Below, one piece after another: positions 1 through 6,843 of a stretch of 8,696 nucleotides of DNA. Below the pieces are notes generated by a model that saw only the letters and a list, made by a program, of their open reading frames with translations, made no database searches and was not told the DNA's origin. Within the stretch, counting starts at the first letter, position 1; every line of letters begins with the position of its first letter. The DNA lies in the NCBI GenBank assembly GCA_937931765.1, contig CALHAO010000400.1, positions 1 through 8,696 of the forward strand, written 5' to 3'. Origin of the DNA: an uncultured Thiotrichaceae bacterium (lineage in GTDB: Bacteria; Pseudomonadota; Gammaproteobacteria; Thiotrichales; Thiotrichaceae). Made by a program: the position numbers and the translations under genes.

Positions 1-728
1 GTAGGTGCTCCCTGATAAACATCAGGCACCCACATATGGAACGGCACTGCACCAAACTTAAAGGCAATGCCCGCCACAATAAATGTCATCGAGAACAGGA
101 ATAGAATATTGGTATGCAGTCCTGCCTGTGCCTGAAAATAGGCTTTCAGGTCAAGAATATTCAAACTGCCACTCATCCCATATAACATAGAAATGCCATA
201 CAACAACAAACCGGATGCAATCGCACCCAGCACAAAGTATTTCATCGCCGCTTCTGACGCCCGGCTGTTATCACGCTGCATAGCCACCAGGGCATACATC
301 GACAAAGCCAGTAATTCCAGCCCCAGATACAACACCAACAAGTTATAGCCGGACACCATAATCAGCATGCCCAGAATAGCGGCCATGCCGAGTACAAAAA
401 ACTCACCACGCCACATATTCTGTTCGCGCAGGTATTTTCGGGAATAAGCAAACGCTAGGCTGGAGATCAGCAAAATACTGATTTTTAAAATATCCCCCAA
501 ACCATCAACAATGTACATACCACCAAGGCCTGTAAAGGCTCTATCGCTGTTAAAAGCTCTTCCCAGAACCAGCAAAGCGGTTGTCCACAAAGCCAACTGT
601 GTCGCCAGATAAGTAATTAATGGCGCACCTTTCGCGACCCACAGATCCATTAATAACACTGTGCATAAAGCTGCTAATAAAAAGACTTCGGGCGAAGCGA
701 TGGCAAAAGCTGACATATCAAAGTTCAT
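1..728 (-). CDS. nuoN: NADH-quinone oxidoreductase subunit N, 3' part missing (window edge)
   Basis: NuoN is one of three antiporter-like (Mrp/proton_antipo_M) membrane subunits of complex I and forms a proton channel in the inner membrane. I translated it by hand from the ATG at 728. The frame stays open to position 1, giving 242 whole codons, about half of the usual ~480 residues. It starts MNFDMSAFAIASPEVFLLAA. Hydrophobic segments follow throughout, with the conserved Glu138 (LYLGLELLALSMYAL), Lys163 (EAAMKYFVLGAIASG) and Lys224 in KFGAVPFHMWVPDVYQGAPT, the family signature. These match the essential channel Glu/Lys positions known in E. coli NuoN (roughly E133, K158, K217). The start ATG overlaps the nuoM stop as ATGA, and AAGGGG lies 7 bases upstream, so translational coupling to nuoM is likely. 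It is cut off only by the window edge; no damage is visible. Confidence 0.97.
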   Translation of the reverse strand, partial: MNFDMSAFAIASPEVFLLAALCTVLLMDLWVAKGAPLITYLATQLALWTTALLVLGRAFNSDRAFTGLGGMYIVDGLGDILKISILLISSLAFAYSRKYLREQNMWRGEFFVLGMAAILGMLIMVSGYNLLVLYLGLELLALSMYALVAMQRDNSRASEAAMKYFVLGAIASGLLLYGISMLYGMSGSLNILDLKAYFQAQAGLHTNILFLFSMTFIVAGIAFKFGAVPFHMWVPDVYQGAP

Positions 729-2266
729 TTCACAGCCCCTTTCGCGCCAATCTCACTCAATGGCGCAATCACTTCCAACAGCTTCGCCACTGAAGCTTCC
801 ATCATATTAGTCAGCGGGTGTGGCCATAGCCCTAACCACAACACCGCAATAGCAAGAGTACTCAGAATCATGAACTCACGCCGGTTAAGGTCTTGTAATT
901 GATCAACCTCACTACTGGTCACTTTGCCGTACAACACCCTTCGAACCAGCCACAAGGTATAAGCTGCACCAATAATCAACGTCAGGCCAGCCAAACCGGC
1001 AATCCAGATATTTGCCTTAGCCGTGGCCAGAATAACCAGAAACTCGCCCACAAAACCTGAAGTTCCGGGTAAACCGGCGTTCGCCATCGCAAACAAGACA
1101 AAAAATGCCGCAAACCACGGCATACGGCTGGCAACCCCCCCATAAGCTTTGATCTCCCGCGTGTGCATGCGGTCATATAACACACCAATACACAGAAACA
1201 TTGCGGCAGAAATAAAACCGTGGGACACCATCTGCACCATGCTGCCTTGCAACGCCATCACCGCACCGGTAGAACCATCACCACCCAGATAGGTAGCCTG
1301 CAGCCGGAAAACCAGAAAAAGACCCAGCGTGACGAAACCCATGTGTGCAATCGATGAATAAGCCACCAGCTTTTTCATATCGTCCTGCACCAAGGCGACA
1401 AAACCAATATAGATCACCGCAAACAACGACAGACCAATCACCAGCCAATCCATTTGAAGCGCCGCATCATTCACAATCGGCAAGGCAATTCTCAGAAAAG
1501 CATAACCACCGACTTTCAGCGTGATAGCAGCCAGGATCACCGAACCACCAGTAGGTGCTTCAACATGCGCATCCGGCAACCAGGTATGCACCGGCCACAT
1601 TGGGATCTTGACGCCAAAGGCTAGTAGAAATGAGAAAAAGACCAGCATCTGAGCTTCTACAGGCAGCTCCAGCGCGTACAAGTCAGTCAACGTGAAACTA
1701 TTACTTTTTGAATACAGATAAATCAGGCTGATTAATAAGAATACCGAACCCAGGAAGGTGTACAGAAAGAACTTAATCGTGGCATAGATCCGGTTAGGCC
1801 CACCCCACACACCAATAATCAGAAACATTGGAATCAGCATGGCTTCAAAAAAGATATAAAACAACATGCTGTCCATAGCGGCAAATACACCATTAACGAT
1901 CCCTTCCATAATCAGGAAGGCCGCCATGTATTGAGCCACTTTGTACTGAATGACTTCCCAGCCTGCCAGCACCACGATCACTGTGGTAAAGGTATTCAGC
2001 AGTATCAAAGGGATTGATATACCATCTACCCCCACCATGTAGTTAATTTTAATACCAAACGCATTAACCCACGGAATACTCTGTTTGTACGCCATCTCGC
2101 CTTCCGCAGAATCATAACCCAGCAACACCAGGCTAGACAGAAAGGTCAGCACGGCAAACACCAGCGCACCTTCTCTGGCACCCGCACGGTCACCCAGCAT
2201 CAGCACAGCGATGCCACCCAAAATCGGCAGCCAGATCAGAAAACTCAGTATTGGCCAGTCAGACAT
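725..2266 (-). CDS. nuoM: NADH-quinone oxidoreductase subunit M
   Basis: NuoM is the central antiporter-like proton-channel subunit of the complex I membrane arm, with about 14 transmembrane helices. The product is 513 residues from the preferred ATG at 2266 (MSDWPILSFLIWLPILGG), a normal family length. Numbered from this start, channel residues seen are Glu141 (FYIFFEAMLIPMFLIIGVWGG), Lys220 (FGVKIPMWPVHTWLPDAHVE), Lys251 (AAITLKVGGYAFLR) and Glu408 (LPGTSGFVGEF). They correspond to the conserved E144, K234, K265 and E407 of E. coli NuoM. An in-frame ATG at 2272 adds Met-Leu, but it sits only 2 bases after the GGAGG Shine-Dalgarno, whereas 2266 has an 8-base spacer. The connecting region near residues 321-341 is longer than in E. 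coli. nuoL lies upstream across the longest gap in the operon, and nuoN overlaps the stop codon by four bases. Identification is secure; only the start is open by two codons. Confidence 0.98.
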   Translation of the reverse strand: MSDWPILSFLIWLPILGGIAVLMLGDRAGAREGALVFAVLTFLSSLVLLGYDSAEGEMAYKQSIPWVNAFGIKINYMVGVDGISIPLILLNTFTTVIVVLAGWEVIQYKVAQYMAAFLIMEGIVNGVFAAMDSMLFYIFFEAMLIPMFLIIGVWGGPNRIYATIKFFLYTFLGSVFLLISLIYLYSKSNSFTLTDLYALELPVEAQMLVFFSFLLAFGVKIPMWPVHTWLPDAHVEAPTGGSVILAAITLKVGGYAFLRIALPIVNDAALQMDWLVIGLSLFAVIYIGFVALVQDDMKKLVAYSSIAHMGFVTLGLFLVFRLQATYLGGDGSTGAVMALQGSMVQMVSHGFISAAMFLCIGVLYDRMHTREIKAYGGVASRMPWFAAFFVLFAMANAGLPGTSGFVGEFLVILATAKANIWIAGLAGLTLIIGAAYTLWLVRRVLYGKVTSSEVDQLQDLNRREFMILSTLAIAVLWLGLWPHPLTNMMEASVAKLLEVIAPLSEIGAKGAVK

Positions 2267-2272
2267 CAACAT

Positions 2273-2321
2273 GTCCTCCGGCAGATTTCACAACGGGTTA
2301 TGACAGTCAACACTTTAACCT
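2273..2321 (-). other. nuoL-nuoM intergenic spacer
   Basis: This is the longest non-coding stretch in the window (49 bases, or 55 with the preferred nuoM start). It holds the nuoM Shine-Dalgarno. I see no hairpin followed by a T-run, so no terminator. A TTGACT hexamer (2310-2305) has no good -10 partner at the right distance. It is most likely just a looser junction within one transcript. Confidence 0.6.
2275..2279 (-). promoter_or_regulatory. Ribosome binding site of nuoM
   Basis: The minus strand reads GGAGG here. It is 2 bases from an ATG at 2272 and 8 bases from a second in-frame ATG at 2266. The spacing supports 2266 as the working start, which also gives the family-like N-terminus MSDWPILS. 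Confidence 0.7.
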
Positions 2322-4346
2322 TCACGAAGAATATGCAAAAAGAATCCACGCCACCATTAACGCGATACCCAGCACCATAGAAAATGCGTAGTGGTACAGG
2401 TAGCCGGTCTGTAAACGACTAATCAACCCTGCCCCCCGTTTCACCACTTTTACCGTGCCATTAACAAACAGTCCGTCAATCAGCAACTTATCACCCAGTG
2501 TCCAGAGGCTATTACCCAAGTAAAGCGCGCCATTGGCCAACACCTTCTGGTTAAAGGTATCCAGATAATATTTCTCAGTCAGTAATTTATGCAGCCAACC
2601 GAAATGGTCATAAAACCAATCAGCTAACTCATCATTTTTCATATACATATACCACGCCAACCCTGCACCGGCTGCGGCAAGCCATAAGGCCGGACTCAGA
2701 AAGCCATGCATTATGAACCCCAGAATACCGTGGTAGCTTTCACGCAACTGCGACATAGCAAGGTGCTTAGAGCCATCCACCATAATAGTGGTGACATCAC
2801 GAAAACCTTCCTTCGCCGGAAGCAGTACCTGATTAAAGAAATCACCTAATGCTACCGGGTCAATCAGAAACCCAGCCAGCACAGACGGAATCGCCAGCAG
2901 AATTAGCGGCGTGGTGACTACTCTGGGTGACTCCCGCAGGTGTGCCAGGGTGTGATCATCCATACGCTCATCACCGTGGAACACCATAAAGAACATTCTG
3001 AAAGTATAAAAAGCCGTGACAAAAACACCCAGCACCACCATCACATAGGCATAATTCGCCATCACCAGACCAGATTTCCCCACCGCTTCGATAATCAGAT
3101 CTTTAGAGAAGAAACCCGAAAAGCCGGGAAATCCGATCAGGGCCAGTGAGCCAATCAACGCTGTCCAGTAGGTAATCGGCATATACCGCCTTAACCCACC
3201 CATTTTGCGCATATCCTGCTCATGATGCATGGCGATAATCACCGAGCCAGCCGCCAGAAATAATAGCGCCTTAAAAAAGGCATGGGTCATCAGATGGAAC
3301 ACTGCCGCTGAATAAGCCGAAGCACCCAGCGCTACCGTCATATAACCCAGCTGCGAAAGCGTTGAATAAGCGATCACCCGCTTAATATCATTCTGCACAA
3401 TGCCGACCAGCCCCATAAAGAAAGCCGTCGTTGCGCCCACGGTCAGAATAACGTTCAGCGCAATATCCGATAACTCATACAGCGGCGACATCCGCGCCAC
3501 CATAAAAATACCAGCAGTAACCATAGTCGCTGCATGAATCAGCGCAGAAATCGGCGTCGGGCCTTCCATCGAATCAGGCAGCCAGACATGCAAAGGCACT
3601 TGGGCAGATTTACCCATCGCACCAATAAATAACAATACCATCGCCAAATCCAGCGCGTCCACACCATCCAGCGCAGACAGCGGCCCTACGGTTAATGGAA
3701 AAATACCGGGCAGGTTAACCTTGTGAACTTCAAATTTTTCAAAGGCGACCGTATAGTCCAGTGAGTTGGTATAGATCAGAATAATCGCAATGCCCAGCAG
3801 GAAGCCTAGGTCGCCGATACGATTGACAATAAACGCCTTCATATTGGCATAAACAGCGGCATCTTTTTCGTACCAGAAACCAATCAACAGGTAAGACACC
3901 AGACCCACCGCTTCCCAGCCAAAGAACAGCTGCAGGAAATTATTACTCATGACTAGCATCAGCATGGCGAAGGTAAACAGTGAGATATAGCTGAAGAAGC
4001 GCTGATAACCCGGATCATCACGCATATAACCGATGGTATAAATATGCACCATCAGCGAGACAAAGGTCACCACTAACATCATCAGGATCGTCAGATTATC
4101 AATCAGGAAACCGATCTCCATTTTGACATTATCGACCACCGCCCAAGTGTACACAGCACCATTATAAACAGCGCCGCCATCCAGCGTGATATGTTTGAAT
4201 ACGAATAATGACAGTAGGAATGCCAGCGCCACTGAGCCGGTTGTAACCCAGTGCGACAGATTGCGCCCAATCTGTTTGCCGAACAAACCGGCAATAATCG
4301 CCCCGAGTAGCGGAGCCAGCGGAATAGCTAAATAAACCGTCTCCAT
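2322..4346 (-). CDS. nuoL: NADH-quinone oxidoreductase subunit L
   Basis: NuoL is the distal antiporter-like proton-pumping subunit at the tip of the complex I membrane arm. It carries the long lateral amphipathic helix (HL) that runs along NuoM and NuoN. From the preferred ATG at 4346 the protein is 674 residues, within the usual 610-680. Numbered from that start it shows Glu145 (LFFGWEAVGLVSYLLIGFWY), Lys246 inside GAMGKSAQVPLHVWLPDSME, the PTPISALIHAATMVTAGIF signature, Lys359 (THAFFKALLFLAAGS) and Lys415 (GFSGFFSKDLI). The C-terminal ~90 residues contain a long helix-like stretch and then a final transmembrane segment ending FAYSS, as expected for HL plus TM16. An alternative GTG at 4352 overlaps the nuoK stop, but the Shine-Dalgarno covers that codon, so ATG 4346 (METVYLAIPLAPLLGA) is favoured. 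No truncation or frameshift is visible. Confidence 0.98.
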   Translation of the reverse strand: METVYLAIPLAPLLGAIIAGLFGKQIGRNLSHWVTTGSVALAFLLSLFVFKHITLDGGAVYNGAVYTWAVVDNVKMEIGFLIDNLTILMMLVVTFVSLMVHIYTIGYMRDDPGYQRFFSYISLFTFAMLMLVMSNNFLQLFFGWEAVGLVSYLLIGFWYEKDAAVYANMKAFIVNRIGDLGFLLGIAIILIYTNSLDYTVAFEKFEVHKVNLPGIFPLTVGPLSALDGVDALDLAMVLLFIGAMGKSAQVPLHVWLPDSMEGPTPISALIHAATMVTAGIFMVARMSPLYELSDIALNVILTVGATTAFFMGLVGIVQNDIKRVIAYSTLSQLGYMTVALGASAYSAAVFHLMTHAFFKALLFLAAGSVIIAMHHEQDMRKMGGLRRYMPITYWTALIGSLALIGFPGFSGFFSKDLIIEAVGKSGLVMANYAYVMVVLGVFVTAFYTFRMFFMVFHGDERMDDHTLAHLRESPRVVTTPLILLAIPSVLAGFLIDPVALGDFFNQVLLPAKEGFRDVTTIMVDGSKHLAMSQLRESYHGILGFIMHGFLSPALWLAAAGAGLAWYMYMKNDELADWFYDHFGWLHKLLTEKYYLDTFNQKVLANGALYLGNSLWTLGDKLLIDGLFVNGTVKVVKRGAGLISRLQTGYLYHYAFSMVLGIALMVAWILFAYSS

Positions 4347-4348
4347 GC

Positions 4349-4654
4349 TCACCCCTTCAACTCGTTCAGCTCCTGAACATTAATCGTCCGGCGGCTACGG
4401 AACAAGACCACCAGAATCGCCAGACCAATCGCCGCTTCTGCCGCAGCCACGGTCAGAATAAAGAACACAAAAATCTGCCCGGCCATGTCATCCATATAAT
4501 GCGAGAAGGCAATAAAATTCAGGTTAACTGCCAGCAACATCAATTCAATACACATCAACAGCACCAGCATATTTTTCCGGTTCAGAAACATACCGGCGAT
4601 ACTAATAGCGAACAAAATAGCTGCCACTACCAGATAATGAGACAAACCAATCAT
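4349..4654 (-). CDS. nuoK: NADH-quinone oxidoreductase subunit K
   Basis: NuoK is a small three-helix membrane subunit (homologue of mitochondrial ND4L) that sits between NuoJ/NuoH and NuoN and forms part of a proton path. The product is 101 residues, the normal length. The buried glutamates essential in E. coli (E36 and E72) are present as Glu37 in LVLLMCIELMLLAVNLNFIAF and Glu73 in LTVAAAEAAIGLAILVVLFR. The cytoplasmic tail RSRRTINVQELNELKG is typical. The start ATG overlaps the nuoJ stop (ATGA at 4654-4651), and GGAGG is placed 7 bases upstream inside nuoJ, so it is probably translated by coupling. The nuoL ATG follows two bases after its TGA stop. Confidence 0.98.
   Translation of the reverse strand: MIGLSHYLVVAAILFAISIAGMFLNRKNMLVLLMCIELMLLAVNLNFIAFSHYMDDMAGQIFVFFILTVAAAEAAIGLAILVVLFRSRRTINVQELNELKG
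4352..4357 (-). promoter_or_regulatory. Ribosome binding site of nuoL
   Basis: The minus strand reads AAGGGG just before TGAGC and then ATG (4346), a 5-base spacer. The last G is also the first base of the candidate GTG start at 4352, which therefore has no room for this site. The next purine-rich run upstream (AGGAG near 4371) is about 18 bases from the GTG, too far. The site lies inside the end of nuoK. Confidence 0.65.
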
Positions 4655-5250
4655 TTTTCTGCCTCCATCTTTACCAAACGCACGCGGTCTTCACGCTTCA
4701 CACGCACTTGCTGATCGATATTTTGTGACTTGGAATTGGGACGTCTGCGCAAAGTCAGGGTGATCGCCGCAATAATAGCCACTAACAAAATGACTGCCGC
4801 AATCTCGAAGGGGTACAAGTACTGCTGATAAAGCACTTCACCCAGCGCTTTAGTATTACTGTAATCGGCACCATGACGCTGACCCTGCATATACTTCTCA
4901 CCATCAAAGCCACCACCACTCAACACCAGAATCATTTCAACGGCGATGACCAATGCTACCAACAAGCCCACTGGCAGGTATTTAATAAAGCCTTCCTTTA
5001 AATGATCATGATTAATATCCAGCATCATAATCACAAACAGGAACAACACCATCACCGCACCAACGTAAACCAGTACCAACACGATACCGAGGAACTCTGC
5101 CTCCAGCGTCACCCAAATAGCTGCACTGGTAAAAAAGCACACAATCAAACTCAATGCGGCATAAACAGGATTACGCACCGTGACCATACTGATGCCCGCC
5201 AGCAGCAGCACGCCTGAAAACAGATAAAACAACAACTGTTCAAAACTCAT
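4651..5250 (-). CDS. nuoJ: NADH-quinone oxidoreductase subunit J
   Basis: NuoJ is the ND6 homologue, a five-helix membrane subunit whose third helix takes part in coupling quinone reduction to proton pumping. The product is 199 residues. It begins MSFEQLLFYLFSGVLLLAGI, followed by the SMVTVRNPVYAALSLIVCFF segment and the best conserved helix, EFLGIVLVLVYVGAVMVLFL (about residues 52-71), which corresponds to the pi-bulge TM3. A less conserved loop follows, then a further helix (PFEIAAVILLVAIIAAITLTL). The charged tail after it is the variable part of the family. A GAGG motif 7 bases before the ATG supports the start. nuoI ends 12 bases upstream, and nuoK overlaps the stop codon by four bases. 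Confidence 0.97.
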   Translation of the reverse strand: MSFEQLLFYLFSGVLLLAGISMVTVRNPVYAALSLIVCFFTSAAIWVTLEAEFLGIVLVLVYVGAVMVLFLFVIMMLDINHDHLKEGFIKYLPVGLLVALVIAVEMILVLSGGGFDGEKYMQGQRHGADYSNTKALGEVLYQQYLYPFEIAAVILLVAIIAAITLTLRRRPNSKSQNIDQQVRVKREDRVRLVKMEAEK

Positions 5251-5262
5251 CCGGCATCCTCA

Positions 5263-5766
5263 TTAACGATACGGCGCATCAGCGGCTTTCATCGCTGCAA
5301 TTTCTGTTTCATGATTATCACCCACCGCCAGCAACTTGGCTTTGGTCATGATGTTTTCACCACGGTTTTCAAAGTGATACTCAAAAATATTGGTTTCGAC
5401 AATAGCATCCACCGGACAAGCTTCTTCACAAAAGCCGCAATAAATGCACTTGAACATATCGATATCGTAACGGGTGGTGCGCCGCGTACCGTCTGGTCGT
5501 TCTTGTGACTCGATTTTAATGGCCAGCGCCGGACAAACTGCTTCGCATAGCTTACAGGCAATGCAACGCTCTTCACCATTCGGATAGCGCCGCAAAGCAT
5601 GATGACCCCGAAAACGCGGTGACAGCGGTGTTTTTTGCTCCGGATACTGAATAGTAATTTTGCGATCAAACAAATACCGTCCGGTGACCCGCATCCCCTT
5701 CAATAACTCAATCAGAGAAAAGGCTTTAATATAATGTTTCAGGTTCTCACCGACATTAATACCCAT
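5263..5766 (-). CDS. nuoI: NADH-quinone oxidoreductase subunit I (2x[4Fe-4S] ferredoxin-type)
   Basis: NuoI (TYKY/NDUFS8 homologue) carries clusters N6a and N6b and passes electrons from NuoG to cluster N2 in NuoB. The product is 167 residues. It has two classical CxxCxxCxxxCP motifs: Cys68/71/74/78 (CIACKLCEAVCPALAIKIE) and Cys107/110/113/117 (CIYCGFCEEACPVDAIVET). All eight ligands are intact. The N-terminal part contains an amphipathic membrane-associated stretch and the RFRGHHALRRYPNGEERC segment conserved in the family. The C-terminus ending AADAPYR resembles beta/gammaproteobacterial and mitochondrial-type NuoI as I remember them. It starts at ATG 5766. The Shine-Dalgarno AAGGAG overlaps the nuoH TAA stop, with a 6-base spacer. 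nuoJ begins 12 bases after its own stop. Confidence 0.98.
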   Translation of the reverse strand: MGINVGENLKHYIKAFSLIELLKGMRVTGRYLFDRKITIQYPEQKTPLSPRFRGHHALRRYPNGEERCIACKLCEAVCPALAIKIESQERPDGTRRTTRYDIDMFKCIYCGFCEEACPVDAIVETNIFEYHFENRGENIMTKAKLLAVGDNHETEIAAMKAADAPYR

Positions 5767-5776
5767 TACTTACTCC

Positions 5777-6841
5777 TTATTCCCATGGCCGCCAGCCCAG
5801 ACCTATTGCGATCATCTCCGCAAAAATCCAAACAATCGTTAACGGAATCAATATTTTCCACCCCAAACGCATGATCTGATCATACCGATAGCGCGGGAAG
5901 GTAGCGCGGAACCAAAGGTAGAAAAACAGGAAAAATGCCGTTTTCAGCAGGAACCAATGGATGCCATTACCAAATATTGCGCCTAATACCGGTAGCTCTG
6001 TTAAAAAGTCCAGGCCCTGAAACGGTGATAACCAGCCGCCCAGAAACAACAACGAGGTCAGTGCAGAAATCAGGATCATATTGGCGTATTCGGCGAGGAA
6101 AAACAGCGCGAAGGCCATCCCCGAGTATTCTACATGAAAGCCCGCAACAATCTCAGATTCACCTTCCGCGACATCAAACGGTGCACGATTGGTTTCCGCC
6201 ACACCGGAGATAAAATACACCAGAAACAAGCCGAATAACGGCCAGATAAACCAGGAAAAAATACTGCCGGATTGCGCCAGGATAATCTCGTTCAGATTCA
6301 GGCTGCCTGCGGCCATTAACACACCAACCAGCGCAAAACCCATCGCAATCTCATAGGAAATCACCTGCGCCCCGGCCCGCATCGCCGACAACATCGCATA
6401 CTTGGAATTCGACGCCCAGCCACCCAGGATAATGCCGTACACCCCCATTGAGGTCAGTGCTAATATAAATAATAAACCAGCATTAATATCCGCCAGGATC
6501 ATACCATCCGCAAATGGGATCACTGACCAGGCCACAAATGCTGGCACCAGCGTCAGCATCGGCGCAATCAGGAAAATATAGCGGTTTGATTTGGTCGGAA
6601 TAATCACTTCCTTAAACAGCAGCTTGACCACATCAGCAATCGGCTGCAGCCAGCCCTTCGGCCCGACTCTGTTTGGCCCCATGCGCACCTGCATATAACC
6701 AATGATCTTACGCTCAGCAAAGGTGGTATAAGCCACGGCCAGAATCAACGGAACCAGAATCGCCACAATCTTCAGCAGAATTACAATAATGTTTTGTACT
6801 GCTGCGGGGATCTCACTCCAAATGGCGGCTAAAAATTCCAT
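5777..6841 (-). CDS. nuoH: NADH-quinone oxidoreductase subunit H
   Basis: NuoH (ND1 homologue) is the eight-helix membrane subunit that anchors the peripheral arm and forms most of the quinone-binding chamber with NuoB and NuoD. The product is 354 residues, slightly above the common 325-350. Conserved stretches are FAERKIIGYMQVRMGPNRVG (41-60) and GWLQPIADVVKLLFKE (63-78), then NSKYAMLSAMRAGAQVISYE (145-164), AETNRAPFDVAEGESEIVAG (215-234) and FFLAEYANMI (247-256). The acidic EGESE segment belongs to the loop lining the quinone cavity. The start ATG is two bases after the nuoG TAG stop. AGGA with a 7-base spacer lies within the end of nuoG, so coupled translation is likely. Nothing is missing or unusual. 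Confidence 0.98.
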   Translation of the reverse strand: MEFLAAIWSEIPAAVQNIIVILLKIVAILVPLILAVAYTTFAERKIIGYMQVRMGPNRVGPKGWLQPIADVVKLLFKEVIIPTKSNRYIFLIAPMLTLVPAFVAWSVIPFADGMILADINAGLLFILALTSMGVYGIILGGWASNSKYAMLSAMRAGAQVISYEIAMGFALVGVLMAAGSLNLNEIILAQSGSIFSWFIWPLFGLFLVYFISGVAETNRAPFDVAEGESEIVAGFHVEYSGMAFALFFLAEYANMILISALTSLLFLGGWLSPFQGLDFLTELPVLGAIFGNGIHWFLLKTAFFLFFYLWFRATFPRYRYDQIMRLGWKILIPLTIVWIFAEMIAIGLGWRPWE

Positions 6842-6843
6842 GA

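Noticed and set aside
2280..2310. Possible sigma-70 promoter with TTGACT at 2310-2305 upstream of nuoM.
   Set aside because: At spacers of 15-18 bases the -10 candidates (such as AATCTG or AAATCT) match TATAAT at about two of six positions. That is too weak to annotate.
2940..5508. Several open frames on the plus strand with His- and Gln-rich products (for example 2940-3149, 4499-4714, 5002-5217, 5311-5508).
   Set aside because: They lie antisense to nuoL, nuoK, nuoJ and nuoI. Their His/Gln/Asn richness is what results from reading Met, Val, Leu and Ile codons of membrane proteins backwards (ATG to CAT, GTG to CAC). No ribosome binding sites or family resemblance were seen.
982..5669. Minus-strand open frames in alternative frames within nuoM (982-1188), nuoL (4103-4294) and nuoI (5346-5669).
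   Set aside because: They are out-of-frame shadows inside conserved genes with intact main frames. The one in nuoI shows no remnant of the Cys motifs. There is no sign of a frameshift in the main genes.
5935..6213. Plus-strand open frame of 92 codons opposite nuoH, and similar ones opposite nuoG (7042-7266, 7277-7501, 7744-8028, 7964-8149) and across the nuoG/nuoH junction (6789-6992).
   Set aside because: They are fully covered by unmistakable conserved genes on the other strand. Their products are low-complexity or arbitrary, with no recognisable domain.
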